Assembly (NCBI GenBank): GCA_014529385.2
Contig: CM043962.1
Span: 42,159,598-42,223,597, forward strand
Direction: 5' to 3'
DNA: 64,000 nucleotides
From: Adiantum capillus-veneris
Taxonomy: Eukaryota > Streptophyta > Polypodiopsida > Polypodiales > Pteridaceae
Numbering within the stretch: the first letter of the stretch is position 1; each line of letters starts with the position of its first letter. Of the stretch, positions 49,320-61,847 are shown in pieces. The position numbers were made by a program, and so were the translations under genes. The notes below the pieces were generated by a model. It searched no databases and was not told where the DNA came from. It saw only the letters and a program-made list of their open reading frames with translations.

Positions 49320-52300
49320 TCCCCTGGGGAATGACCAAGTGGTGGATCTCTAATGCATCCACCATCCAAGGCTTGGTTAGAATGGCCAAGTGATGGAATT
49401 AGGGTCTAGATTTCCCACATACTTTGTTTAGAAATGATAGTGGTGGATGTAGGATAACCCAACCATTGCATCCACCTTGGTTAGAATGGTCAAGTGGTGG
49501 ATCTTGGATGCATCCATTTTCAAGACTTGGTTAAATGTTCATGTGGTGGATCTAAGGTCTACCTATCCCACAGACTTTGTTTAAAGTTGAAAGTTGATGT
49601 ATTTAGGAGACACCAACAATTGCATCCACCTTCCAAAACTTGATAAGAAAGACTAAGTGTTGGATCTACGATATAGTCACCTTTCGAGACTTGGTTCGAA
49701 TGGCCAAGTGGTGGATCTAGGGTCTACTTATTTCACATACTTTATTTAAAATTAAGAGAGTGTGGATCTAGGAGACACCAGAGATTGCATCCACCTTTCA
49801 AGACTTGGTTAGAATGGCCAAGTGGTGGATCTTTAATGCATCCACCTTCCAAAGATTAGTTAAAACGTCTAAGTGGTAGATCTAGGGTCTACTCGTGCCA
49901 GAAACATTGTTTAAAATTGCTTGTGTTAGGATGGCCAAGTTTCCAATGCACCCAAATTTAAGACATTATATAATGACTAAATGGTGCATCTTGGATACAA
50001 CAACCTACCAAGACTTGGTTAGAATGACCGATTGGTGGATTTAGGGTCTTCCTATCCTACACACTTTATTTGAAATTGCAAGGTGCTGGATCTAGGAGAC
50101 ACCAATGATTGTATCCACCAATCAAGACTTGCTTATAATGGCCAAGTGGTGGATCTTAAATGCACCCACCTTTCAAGGATTGGTTAGATTGGCCAAATGG
50201 TGGATCTAGTGTCTACCTGTTACACACACTTTGATTAGAATCGCTAGTGTTAGAATGACCAAGTGTTAGCACCCAACTTTAAGACTTGGTTACAATGGAC
50301 AATGGTGGATCTTGAATGCACCCACCTCTCAAGACTTTGTTAGAATGGCCAAGTGGTAGATTGCAAGGTGGTGAATCAAGGAAAGACTAACCATTGTATC
50401 CAACTTCCAAGAATTGGTTAGAATGGCCAAGTGGTAGATCCTAGATGCACCCACCTTCCAAGGCTTGGTTAGAATGGTCAAGCGGTGGATCTTGTATCCA
50501 CCTTCCAAGACTTGGTTATAATGACCAAGTGGTAGATATTTGATGCATACGCCTTCCAAGGCTTGGTTAGAATTTCAAGGTGGTGGATCTATGAGAAATC
50601 AACCATTGCATCCACCTTTCAAGACTTGGTTAGAATGGCAAGTGGTGGATCTATGGTTTACTTATCCCACACACTTTGTTAAAATTGGATGGTGTTGGAT
50701 GTAGGAGAAGCCAATCATTGCATCCACCCTTTCAAGACATGGTTAGAATGGCCAAGTGGTGGATCATGGATGCAAACACATTCAAAACGTGGTTAGAATG
50801 GCTAGGTGGTGGATCTAAGGTCTACCTATCCCACACACTTTGTTTGAAATTGGAAGTTGGTAGATTTATGAGACACCAAACATTGCATCCACCTTCAAAA
50901 ACTTGGTTAGAATGGCCAAGTGTTGGATCGTGCATGCACTTACCTCTTCTAGGACTTGTGTAAAATGGCCAAGTGATAAATCTAGAATCTACCTTTTTCA
51001 CACACTTTATTTGAAATTGCAAGGTGGAAAATCTAGGAGACATCAATGATTGCATCCACAATTCAAACCTTGGTTAGAATGACCAAGTGGTGGATCTTTC
51101 ATAAACCCACCTTCCAAAGCTTAGTTAGAACAATCAAGTGGTGGATTTAGGATCTACTCATCTCACAAACTTTGTTTAAAATTCCAAGTGTTAGGAATGC
51201 TCCCAATTTCAAGACATGGTTAAAATTACCAAACCCACCATCCAATACTTGGTTAGGATGGCTAAGTGGTGGATGTCTGGTCTATCTTTCCTACAAACCT
51301 TGTTTAAAATTGATAGGTGGTGGACATAGGAGAAACCAACCATTTCATCCACTTTGCAAGACTTGATTAGAATGACCAAGTGGTGGTTCTTAAGTGCACC
51401 CACCTTCCATACTTAGTTAGAATGACCAAGTGGTAGATCTAAGGTCTACATATCACACACACTTTGTTTAAAATTTCAAGGTGGTGGATCTAGGAGAAAT
51501 CCTCCATTGCAACCACCTCCCAAGACTTGATTAGAATGAGTAAGTGATGGATGTTAGATGCATCCTCCTTGAAGACTTGGTTAGAATTTCCAGGTGGTGG
51601 ATCTAAGGTCTATGTAACGCACACACTTTGATTAAAATAACAAGGTGGTGGATCTAGGAGAAACCCACCATTGCATCCACCTTCCAAGACTTGGTTAGAA
51701 TGGGTAAGTGGTGGATGTTGGATGCACCCGTCTTCAAGACTTGGTGAGAATGGAAAAGTGGTGTGGATCTAGGAGACATCAAATATTGCATCCACCTTTC
51801 AAGACTTGGTTAGAATGACAAATTGGTGGATCTTGGATTACACATCTTAAAAACTTGGTCATAATGGCCAAGTGGTGGATCTATGGTCTAGTAAATCCAC
51901 ACACTTTGTTTAAAATTGCAAGATGTATGATGTAGGAGAAATCAACCATTGCATCCACCTTGCAAGATTTGGTTAGAATGGAAAATTTGTGAATCTTGGA
52001 TACACTCACCTTTCAAGGCATGGTTAGAGTGTCCAAATGGTGGATCTATTGTCTACTCATCCCACACACTTTGTTTAAACTTGGAATCTAGTAGATTTAG
52101 GACACACCGATCATTGCATCCACCTTCCAAAAATTGGTTAAATCTTGGATGCACTCACCTTCCAGGACTTGCTTATAATGGTCAAGTGGTAGATCTAGGA
52201 TGTACCTTTTTCACACACTTTATTTAAAATTTCAAGAATGCATCCACATTTCAAGACCTGGTTAAAATGGCCAAGTGGTGGACCTTTAATGCACCCACCT

Positions 52301-52440
52301 TCCAAAGCTTAGTGAGAATGACCAAGTGGTTAGGATGGACAAGTATTGAATACACCCAATTACAAGACATCATTAGAATGGCCAAGTGGTGGATCTTGGA
52401 TGCACCCACCTACCAATACTTGACTTGGTTGATGCTACTG
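49320..52440. repeat. Minisatellite M2, main field
   Basis: About 3.1 kb of diverged repeats. A short unit (about 52 bp: GACTTGGTTAGAATGGCCAA, GTGGTGGATCTTGGATGCAC, CCACCTTCCAA) alternates with a longer one containing GGTCTACCTATCCCACACAC, TTTGTTTAAAATTGCAAGGT and CTAGGAGACACCAACCATTG. This gives a loose higher-order period of about 160-260 bp. Shares the core CAAGTGGTGGAYCT with M1. Frames such as 50676-50963 are products of the repeat. Confidence 0.9.
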
Positions 52441-52602
52441 ATCTAGGACATCATGTCACTTTTACGGATCATTGAGAAGAGGTATTTTTGAATGTTCTAG
52501 TATCTCCAAAAATTCTGTCTCCTGGTCATTCACCTAGACACCTCTTAGTTGTGGTAGCTCATTTACAATACTCAAGTGAGTTATAAATAGAGTCTACACA
52601 CT

Positions 52603-52607
52603 ATGTT
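52603..52607. other. Left TSD of TRIM
   Basis: ATGTT, repeated exactly at 54007-54011. Confidence 0.95.
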
Positions 52608-52773
52608 TGTTAGGTTTTTCAAGCCCAATTGTCCGTGGGAATATGCCTTTTTATAGCAGCAGTTAAATCTCCAGATTACATGCTTTTTTGCATGGCTAAT
52701 GTTAGCCTAAAAAGATATAAGTGTTTACAAAGGAATAATCAAAGCAGCGTGTGGTTTACTTACTGTGTCGATT

Positions 52774-52825
<52 letters not shown>

Positions 52826-52899
52826 TCCCTCTTGTTTCTCTGCAGGCTCCAAGCCATGGCCCCTCACTGCAGGCACCCACCATAGCATGTGCCCTAACA
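52608..52899 (+). repeat. TRIM 5' LTR
   Basis: 292 bp, containing (CT)n at about 52779-52821, then CCATCTCCCTCTTGTTTCTC and GCAGG. Confidence 0.95.
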
Positions 52900-52901
52900 T
52901 A

Positions 52902-52914
52902 TGGTATCAGAGCC
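52902..52914 (+). promoter_or_regulatory. TRIM primer-binding site
   Basis: TGGTATCAGAGCC, a perfect match to the initiator tRNA-Met complement, two bases after the LTR. Confidence 0.96.
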
Positions 52915-53605
52915 TGATGTGCTCTTGGAGGCCTCAACTCAAAACACTGCTGTGGAGATGCCGCTTGTTGTGAAGAAGGTAGCCGACCTGCTCAGAAGTC
53001 AGCAACACCACACTCACCAGGTTTGCCCTAGAAAGCTATTGAATTCCAGACACTAAAACACCTGCTCTTTCCGCCTTCTCAACCCGCTGTGCATTCTCCA
53101 GCCTCTGTCGTCTGTGTTGTCAGCGTCTACAAACAAACAGAGAGCTCATCATCATTTTTTTGTTTTGAACCTGGTTCACACCCAATTAACCTTCTTTCCT
53201 CTGCAAGCCATTGTTCCTGCGAGTCTATTCACGCTCGGCCTCATTCGCGTGTAGCTTATAAATTGTCAACTATTGCCATGATAAGTTGTACTACTTATAG
53301 ACATTGCCACACATGAGTGGTAAGACTTCGCAAAATATCAGTTTTTATTCAAGTCCCTATTTTGTTACCGCTTCTCATGAGGTTACTGGGTACACCTTAA
53401 ACCCAAGGTTTGGCAGTGAACCAAAAACTCCATTTTTGGTAGCTAATTTTTTGACCTACACCCTATCTATTCAAGGGGGGTTACTGACCTAGCACTAGGT
53501 TAAGGATACACCAAAAATCCTTGGTTGTGAGAGAACCTAAAACTCACGGTTGACGAGTATACCAAAAACTTGAGGTATCATGAGAGTGGTTTGTCTAGTT
53601 CGGAC

Positions 53606-53618
53606 TTGACGGGGGGAT
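53606..53618 (+). promoter_or_regulatory. TRIM polypurine tract
   Basis: TTGACGGGGGGAT directly upstream of the 3' LTR start. Confidence 0.85.
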
Positions 53619-54006
<388 letters not shown>

Positions 54007-54011
54007 ATGTT
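54007..54011. other. Right TSD of TRIM
   Basis: ATGTT, exact copy of 52603-52607. Confidence 0.95.
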
Positions 54012-54479
54012 TAGTTTAAGCCGATTACACCAGCAGTTCCATAGGGACAACAATGTGGAAAACCAAGATGTTTCTCTTGGTTTCATTGAACCTCCTACCA
54101 AGCTGTGTACTGATGAATAGGTGAACCTCTCAGAGATGCTAATGTGGAAAAAATTAGTATTATTGAAAAGATCTTACCACTTTTGGTTTTGAGGATGAAA
54201 GCTCTTCTCCAAGAGGGGAGTAATTTCATGCCAAGGGTAGGAATAGGAGGGCATGGCCCTAGAAAAGTGCCAAACACACTTGCAGTATAGGGGTTTATAT
54301 ATAGCTAAGAGCCAAAGGGCTAAGGGCCAACGTATAGGACAGTTGGGTGGTTATTCGCAGGTTTGTCTTGCCTCTGTCTTACAAAGATAGTGAAAAGATA
54401 TGAAGATTGCATATTATTACTCACTAGTGTTTATTTCCATTGAGACAATGCATAGGGTCCCACTCCATTGTGACAATAA
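54012..54479. other. Spacer between TRIM and M1
   Basis: Short frames only; no recognisable gene or repeat. Confidence 0.5.
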
Positions 54480-55440
54480 TTTATTGATCTTAGCTTGGAC
54501 AAGTGGTAGACCTTGAAACCAAAACCCCAAGCTACAACATATTCTAGGTGGAGCTTATCTTGGGGACCTTGTACCAAATCTCCATGCCTAGTTGAGACTA
54601 TGGACCTTGTGGCTATCTATGCTTCAATGGACCTTAGCTTGATGGTGGACCTTGCATCAATTTTCCATGTTGTGAACCTTGTGGAAATCTATGCTTCGAT
54701 GGAGCCTAGATCAAAAAAGTGATGGACCTTGCATCAATCTCCATGTCTAGCTTAGACTCTAGATTTTTTGTCTCTATATGATTTAATGGAGCTTATCTTG
54801 CACCAATTCTCCATGCCTATCTTAGTTGTATATCTTGTGGATCTCATGCTTTCATGGATCCTAGCTTGGTAGCCATGTGGTGGAATTTGCATTAATTCTA
54901 CATGCTTAAATTAGATTGTGCCCCTTGTGGTTCTATATTTTTCAATAGAGCTTAGCTTGGGCACCTTGTGGATCTATATGCTTCAATGGATCTTATCTTG
55001 GACAAGTGTTGGACCTTCCATCAATTCTCCTTGACTTAGAAAGTGCCCCTTGTGGCTCTCTATGCTTTAATGGAGCTTGGCTTGCATCGATTCTTCATGC
55101 CTATTTTATACTACATACCTTGTGTCTCTCTATGATTTAATGGAGCTTATCTTAACTTGATGGCTATGGTGGACCTTGCATCAATTTTCCATGCCTAAAG
55201 TAGATTGTGGCTCTCTATGCTTCAATGGAGTTTATCTTGGACAAGTGATGGACCTTGTGGCTCTCCATGTTTCAATGGATCTTAGCTTGGACAAGTGATG
55301 TATCCTATATCAATTCTCCATGCCTATCTTAAATTGTGGCCCTTGTCGCTCTCTATTCTTGAACGGAGCTTAACTTGGACAAGTGGTGGACCTTGAATAA
55401 ATTGTCCATGCCTAGCTTAGGATCCAATGTTTTGCTAGTA
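54480..55440. repeat. Minisatellite M1, second field
   Basis: Units of TTAGCTTGGACAAGTGGTGG, ACCTTGTGGCTCTCTATGCT and TCAATGGAGC, with an added TCAATTCTCCATGCCTA segment not seen in the first field. Same family as 44440-45880. Confidence 0.9.
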
Positions 55441-55538
55441 GATGACCAAATTTTGAGATTTGCTTCTCAATTTTTCATTTAAATGTGAAAAACAAGTGAA
55501 AAACCTACACAAATATAGAGGATTTGAATTGAAGACCT

Positions 55539-55572
<34 letters not shown>

Positions 55573-56330
55573 GGTTGTTGTTTTTAAACTAATACCTATA
55601 CACAAAAGAACATAATAGTTCAAAAGACAGCTGGCTTTTGAACTATTAGCAAGGAGTAGCACAAAAATGACTCAGTCTTTGATTCATTTTTGTTTATTAA
55701 AGTGAGAATGAGGTATCATTCTAGTATTTTGGGTCTACAAAAAAGGAGTGAATAAGTTGAAGGGGAGTGGGTGGAGAGAGAGAGAGAGAGCATGACAAAG
55801 GGGGCTGAGAGGGAGAAAGCAAGTGAGTGATGGAGAGGTGCGTAGGCACATGGAGGGAGAAGACAGGAGAGGCAAGTAGTAGCTACAAGATAGGGAGGAG
55901 GATAAGGGATAGGTGAAGGTGGTGGAGGAGGAGAGGACAACAAAGGAAAAGAGGGTGGAGAAGAATCATGGGTGGCATTTGTGATGACTCTGGTGGCCAA
56001 GATTAGTAGCACTAGTGATGTATATGTGGCCCAAAAATTAAAGCTTGCTCCACATCCTAACTCTAAGAAAAGCTCTAAAATTTGTTCAAAAATCTCTAAC
56101 TAAGACGCTCACTTATCCCCTCAGGCAAACATGATACATACTACAAATTGTTATCAAGAGAGTCTTGTTGTTGGCATCATGTTTTAACGTTACCAATTGA
56201 AGCATTCCCGGTTCCCTTTCTTTTCTAAAATCGTGGCGACATACTTCTAGCTTTCAATTTTTATTGTCTGGAACCTCCACAGATTCCTCCAATTCCTTGC
56301 CTTGCTATCTAAGGGATACATGCTGAGAGT
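55441..56330. other. Non-coding region with TG and GA-rich tracts
   Basis: (TG)n at about 55542-55571; a GA-rich, purine-biased stretch at 55760-55970 that yields a Pro/Ser/Leu-rich artefact frame on the minus strand. Nothing else recognised. Confidence 0.6.
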
Positions 56331-56336
56331 AAAAAT

Positions 56337-56412
56337 GTGCATGCCTTGCACGATTTGAACTACTGCAGTCTAAATGCGACAAGAAGATACCAAGCTCTAA
56401 CCACTTGCACCC
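56337..56412 (-). ncRNA. tRNA-like sequence (SINE head or tRNA pseudogene)
   Basis: On the minus strand, GCAAGTGGTTAGAGC (56394-56408) resembles an A box and GTTCAAATC (56352-56360) a B box, about 48 nt apart as in a tRNA. TTGTCGC between them could be an Asp (GTC) anticodon loop, and a T5 run (56331-56335) follows as a pol III terminator. Acceptor pairing is weak, so a working tRNA is unlikely. Confidence 0.4.
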
Positions 56413-56432
56413 GGTGAGTTCGTTCTCGGAGC

Positions 56433-57034
56433 TTGCACTTCAACCCACAGAAAAAAATGTTGTTTTTCCCTAGCTCCATTGTTCTTTTCTATTGCCTCCC
56501 AAGCATTGTGTTAGTGATGACTTGTTGGCTTCCACGCATCGTGTTTTTCCATGGCCAATTGCCTGCCTTGCCATTGCCAGCTTCCTCTCTCTGCTCATTG
56601 TCTCTTCGCCCACCACCTGCGATATTCCTTGCCTTTTGCTGGCCACTTAAGTTATCACAGAATTTCTTTAGATTCTCTTCAATTTATTTTCAGTAAATCA
56701 TTGGCACATACTGAAGGCATTAGACTCTATTTATCATAAGTCAAGTGAAAAGTGGGTTTTTAATTGCATTCGTTTATCACTGGTAAAGTAATATATGGCA
56801 ACGAGAGGTAGTATGTAGGTTTAAATGAACTAGACTAGTGATTTTGATCATCATTGCCACAAGAGATGAATGAAACATACCTCATTTAAAGGAATCAAAG
56901 TAGTTGCATGACTATTTCAATTTGAGCGAACATAATTTTTCTAGTAATTCTAACCAAATTAAACAAGCATTTAAGGGACAATTCTAGTTCCCTTACTGTC
57001 ATTAGTGTGACTCTATCTCTACTGGTTGATGCAT

Positions 57035-57036
<2 letters not shown>
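56433..57036. other. Unassigned sequence
   Basis: A Cys/Leu/Pro-rich 87-residue frame at 56433-56696 has no recognisable domain and looks like chance. No repeat seen. Confidence 0.45.
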
Positions 57037-57099
<63 letters not shown>

Positions 57100-57159
57100 A
57101 TTCTACGTGGTTAGTGACATATTGATCCCTATTGGCATGAGTTACATATTGATCCCCCC

Positions 57160-57253
<94 letters not shown>
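57037..57253. repeat. Compound microsatellite with C33 run
   Basis: (CT)n at about 57038-57068 runs straight into (CA)n to 57097. After 64 bp of unique sequence, a run of 33 C (57162-57194) runs straight into (CT)n to 57253. The open frames here are artefacts. Confidence 0.95.
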
Positions 57254-57255
<2 letters not shown>

Positions 57256-57379
57256 AGCAACAAAATATGCGTTGCAAGGCATTTGAGGATAGGAATAAGC
57301 AAAACAAGGAGATCTCTCATAAAGAAAACACGCCCAAGGAAGAGGCAAGTTCCTCGAGCAAATAGGAACGTGTTACATA

Positions 57380-58430
57380 TGAGGCCGAGTTACAATTAAA
57401 AGTATGCTTTTTGAATTGCAATGGATACCCATGGAATGTGGGGTTGGCTTAGATGAACTAACAAGTAAAGACAATGTTGTACTTCTTGTTAAAACTTGGG
57501 AGCATGATACCCAAAGGATTAACAGATTGGAGAATTACAATGTACATTCATTGATGTGGTCAAATAATCTCAAGCAATGAAGAGGGAAAGGAGGGGTAGC
57601 ATGTATGATTAAGAAACGATTGGAAGATTTTCTAGTGATTGCGAAAGATGACAAGCACAAACGTTATGTATGGCTGAAAATAATGATACCAAACAGAGCA
57701 ACCATTTTTGAAGCTGTTTGCTACATTCCTCATTATGATTTCCCCTTCTATACTTGCATGGATAGAGATCAACCATCTTTTGATTTGGAGGAGGACATTG
57801 ATTATTTTAAAGGAAAAGGTGATGTTATTGTCTTTGGAGATATGAATGCTCACACAAAAACATTGCAACATGATACTCAACAATTAGATATGTCATACAC
57901 TTCAAGGAAGTCGGAGGAAGTTCACTAGTATAATCATACTACAATGGATGAGAAAGAGCCGGATCATTATAAAAAGTAACTTTTACACATGTGCAATAGC
58001 ACGAGTATGCTCATTTCCAATGGTGTATCTTTGTAAAGTGGAACCGATGGATTTACATGTAGAAAACATAATGAGGATAGTGTGATTGACTATATGCTAC
58101 TCTCTGAAGCCATCATGTATAGCATAACTAGTTTTACACTTGGCCAGTAAACCCCAAAATCAGACCATCATACCTTATGTATTGACCTTACTTGTGGAGA
58201 ACTAAGCATGATAATCTCAGCCAAAGGGAAGAGAAGTTTATCTCTTTGTATGTATTTCAAATAGGCACCAATGTATATTGAAATGGTTGAGCAAAAGTTA
58301 CCGATGAAAAAGCTTCAATATGACACACCATTAAAAACTAAATAGCAAGCTTTTAAGAAAGTTATTTGTTGTTGTGCCAAATATTTCTTTGCCATAAATC
58401 ATGTCCATGGTATCAGCAGAAAGAGATTCC
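57380..58430 (+). pseudogene. LINE endonuclease fragment (APE type)
   Basis: Pieces of an exonuclease-endonuclease-phosphatase domain: DNVVLLVKTWEHD (near 57470), GKGGVACMIKKRLEDF (57585), WLKIMIPNRATIFEAVCYIP (57672), the catalytic-site block GDVIVFGDMNAHT (57820), and after a stop SVIDYMLLSEAIMYSITSFT and PKSDHHTLCIDL (58080-58190), with the usual SDH. This domain nicks the target for LINE insertion. Stops and frame changes make it dead. No RT follows. The RT fragment at 37254 could belong to a related element. Confidence 0.75.
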
Positions 58431-58877
58431 CCTTCATGAAAAATAAACTAGAAACGACCAAACCATAACAATATGATGCATATGATGCATGGCAAGAGCC
58501 TAAATGAGTACGACTAGACGTAGCTGCATCCAATTTACTGTTACCACACAAAGTATGAACCGACCATTTTGGCATACTTCTACTAGCCTCTTTGTTCCCA
58601 TCTCTTTTCACATCAAGTACATCATGTACATCTGCATCAGTAATAGGCTAATCTATAACATTTCATAGATTGTACGTTAGCCTCATTTGAAGTTTTGACC
58701 ATTAAAAAGAGGCAACAAAGTGTCATAAATGTTATGTGACCTTACAGTACCGTGTCTGACACATGCTAACAAAGACATAATAGAATCTTTCACAACTACA
58801 TCTTGTGAAACCAAGATATGTTTTATTGCAAAGAATAGTATAACTTGAAACCTTTGATTTCAAGGAGACAATAAGAA

Positions 58878-60450
58878 ACTGGTGGTTGGGCAAAGGATCT
58901 GGAAGGTACTCAAGCCAGAACATGGACTCAACTCAAAGCTGAATTTTATGAACAATTCCTTCCGCCCGAATTTAAGAAGGGCATCCAAAAAGAATGGGAC
59001 TGGCTCGCCCAGAACATGAAGTCACGGCCTATATTGACAAGTATTGGTCGGTTCGTCTGAAAGTCATCCCTTTCATGAAGATTTTCGACGAGGAAAAGAT
59101 GTGAAAGTTTGAAGCAGGCTTACAACCATAGCTTCAAAAGAGTTGAAGGTGTATCCACATGATATCCTTCAAAGGATGATGGAGTCGACGATCATTGCTA
59201 AAGATCTACACTCCACCAAAACTCCTAAAGGATGGAACAAAGCACCCACTGTGTGAAACAAAGAGCGGTATATAAAGATCATGGTAACCAAGGTAGAAAG
59301 CGTCGCCCTGGGAACTAGTCTAAGAAGCTACAGGGCATCAAAATTGGTTTAAATATCTCTCGTCTGCCCAAGCACAAATCTTCAAGGAAGAAGGAAGATG
59401 TTTCTATCATGGGGAGAAAGGACATATGAAGCCCGACTGCCTTGTTTGTTGACAACAACAACATGAACAAGAATCTTTGTGCGGGAAGAACATATGAACG
59501 ATGAACAAACTCCACCAAGCTCAAATTTTAAGAAGTGCATTTTTGCTTACTTGATTTTTGCATGAGAAAAGGATATTTCTGAGGAGAGTTTGCTCTCAAT
59601 TCTTGATATAAAGTGTTTTCAATTTATTGAAAGATACTAGTATTGTTTCATTGAAACTCTTCCTGACAAGCTAACTCCAGAACGTTCAAAAGATCATTGC
59701 ATTGATCTCATACCGGGTAGCTACCCTCCTAACCAACCCCCCTATAGGGTAAGTCTTGCTCAACAAGAAGAAATTTTGAAGCAAGTCAATGAGCTTCTAG
59801 TGAAAGGTCTAGTATGAGCAAGTACTTTGCCCTAATGTTCTCTACTCCTATAGGTGCATAAGAAAGATGGCATGTTTCAAATGTGCATAGATCAATGATC
59901 TCTAAACAAGATCACAATAAAGAATTTCTTTTTGATTACTTGGATTTATGAAATTCTTGATAAGTTACAAGGTGCAAGCATTTTTATACCTATAGACTTG
60001 AAGAACGGGTATCGTCAGAGAAACATAGCCCTTGAACTGCTTTCCACACCACTTTTGGAATTTATGAATTTTTGGTCATTTCTTTCAGCTTAACCAATAC
60101 TCTTTCCACATTCAATCCAATGATGGATTGTATTTTTAGTCCATACCGAGCCTTTAAGGGAGTATTCTTCAATGACATACTAATCTTCTCCAAGTTAGAA
60201 GAGGAAATTTGGAAGCACTTGGATATAGTGTTTCAGGAATTGCGTAAGCATGAGTTGCATATAAATATAAAGAAAACTAACTTCAAATTCACTATTTAGG
60301 CCATTTAGCCTCCCACAATCAAGTGAGTATGGATCTAGCAAAGATCCAAGTTGTATAAGAGTGGCCAACACCCACTACGGTACATGATGTACGTAGCTTT
60401 TGGGACTTGTGTTCATATTAATGGAGGCTTTGCTCATGATTTAAGTGTTA
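58878..60450 (+). pseudogene. Degenerate Ty3/gypsy gag-protease-RT
   Basis: Gag: WAKDLEGTQARTWTQLKAEF and FLPPEFKKGIQKEWDWLAQN (58880-59010), AYIDKYWSVRLKVIPFMKIF in a shifted frame (59030), and a knuckle-like CFYHGEKGHMKPDC near 59405. RT: HKKDGMFQMCID (59860), LNKITIKNFF, DLKNGYRQ (60000) and a 75-residue frame at 60072 with TFNPMMDCIFSPYRAFKGVF and FNDILIFSK, where Asn replaces the first catalytic Asp. Many stops; no flanking LTRs identified. An old, dead copy. Confidence 0.75.
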
Positions 60451-60715
60451 GTGTAGATTATGTTGGAAATGTAGTGGAATCATAGGCATTCTAAAATGCT
60501 AGTAGACAATAGGGGCATTACGCATTCACTTGTGAGTAGGGGAACCAAGGGAGCTTTTGGAGGGAGCTTTGTAGCGATCTTTTTATGGAGAATGGACTGA
60601 TTGGAAAAATTATTGAAAAAGTTCTCTCCATTAAGTTTGTGCTGGACTATTTAATTTTTTGCAAAAAGCTCGCTCTACCAAACGGGTGATAGTCACTCAT
60701 CACCTCCTCATTTAA

Positions 60716-60775
<60 letters not shown>

Positions 60776-60974
60776 GCACACCTATACTCATATTTATCTT
60801 TCACAGAGTTCACAAAAAGGGTTACAAGAAAAGAAAAAATCCACTTAATTACAAGATCAGACCACTTGAGAATAAGCATATCTCTATTCAAGAAGCATGC
60901 TAAAACCATCTGTCCATAACGGTTTACAAAAAAAAGATCATTGTCTAGACAATGTGAGTTGCATCATGAAATAT
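60451..60974. other. Non-coding region with CT tract
   Basis: (CT)n at about 60718-60772. Nothing else recognised. Confidence 0.6.
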
Positions 60975-61307
60975 CTACTCTAATTCATGGGCAGGTGGAT
61001 CTAACTCCACAATGTTTGGAAGCGGCCCTAATAGAGATGCTGCCTTCAAGGCACGGTCCATCTCAGCTGCATGCCTCTTCTCTTGCTCCTGCATCTCTCT
61101 AAGTCGAAGGGCTTGCATTTCCAAAATGGTGCATAGTCTGGTGGGGAACTCCTCGTTGCTCTCAAATATTGTCATCCTATGGCCCATCTGGCTCCCCAAC
61201 AAATCCAACACCCCAAAGTCTCCTCCGTACTGGATGACAACATCGTTCTTGTTTGTATATTGTGCGAGCAATTTCCAAACAAACCAATGCCAAACAATCT
61301 TCTTCAA
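60975..61307 (-). CDS. Hypothetical 110-residue protein
   Basis: An open frame of 110 residues, MKKIVWHWFVWKLLAQYTNK onward. The middle has YGGDFGVLDLLGSQMGHRMT, the second half a charged helix (MQALRLREMQEQEKRHAAEM) that could form a coiled coil, and the end is LPNIVELDPPAHELE. I do not recognise it. No start context, promoter or neighbouring exon supports expression; it may be a piece of a transposon protein. Confidence 0.3.
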   Translation of the reverse strand: MKKIVWHWFVWKLLAQYTNKNDVVIQYGGDFGVLDLLGSQMGHRMTIFESNEEFPTRLCTILEMQALRLREMQEQEKRHAAEMDRALKAASLLGPLPNIVELDPPAHELE

Positions 61308-61393
61308 ACTTGCAAGAATTGGAAACAGGAGGCTACATGGTAAACAAGGCTACAGTTAAAGAAACCAACAATATGCGTTATCGGCTAGGAGTG

Positions 61394-61769
61394 TCATAAA
61401 AATAAATATCTAATACTCCCAAATGATTTTCTCATGTTAAACTGATAATTTAATATGGGGAAGTACCAGGGGAGTAAAAGCTAGAATATTGGTAAAGCTA
61501 CTAGACCAGTCTTTGTCATGGATCCAAAGGAGAGAAAATAGGGATCCAAAGGGGGAAAGTCTGCAAAAGTGCAATGTGCTTCAATGGGGCTTAAAATACC
61601 TAAGGTTCAGCTCCATTAAGACTTCCATAGGCTAAGGTTCCTAATTTTTTATTCAATTGTCCAAAGGCCAATGTAGGGGAAAATTGGATGGTCATGGGAA
61701 GACTAAAAAGTCTTGCGACATCCCTAGGAAGGAGGGGGCGAGCCCATATTGTAGGAGATGAGAGAGAAA

Positions 61770-61847
<78 letters not shown>

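Noticed and set aside
49320-52440. CRISPR-like array of repeats and spacers
   Set aside because: Units are diverged and the intervals between core motifs are themselves repeated; the context is eukaryotic and there are no cas genes. It is a minisatellite.
55716-56012. Pro/Ser/Leu-rich minus-strand protein
   Set aside because: Encoded by a purine-biased GA-rich tract; no conserved features.
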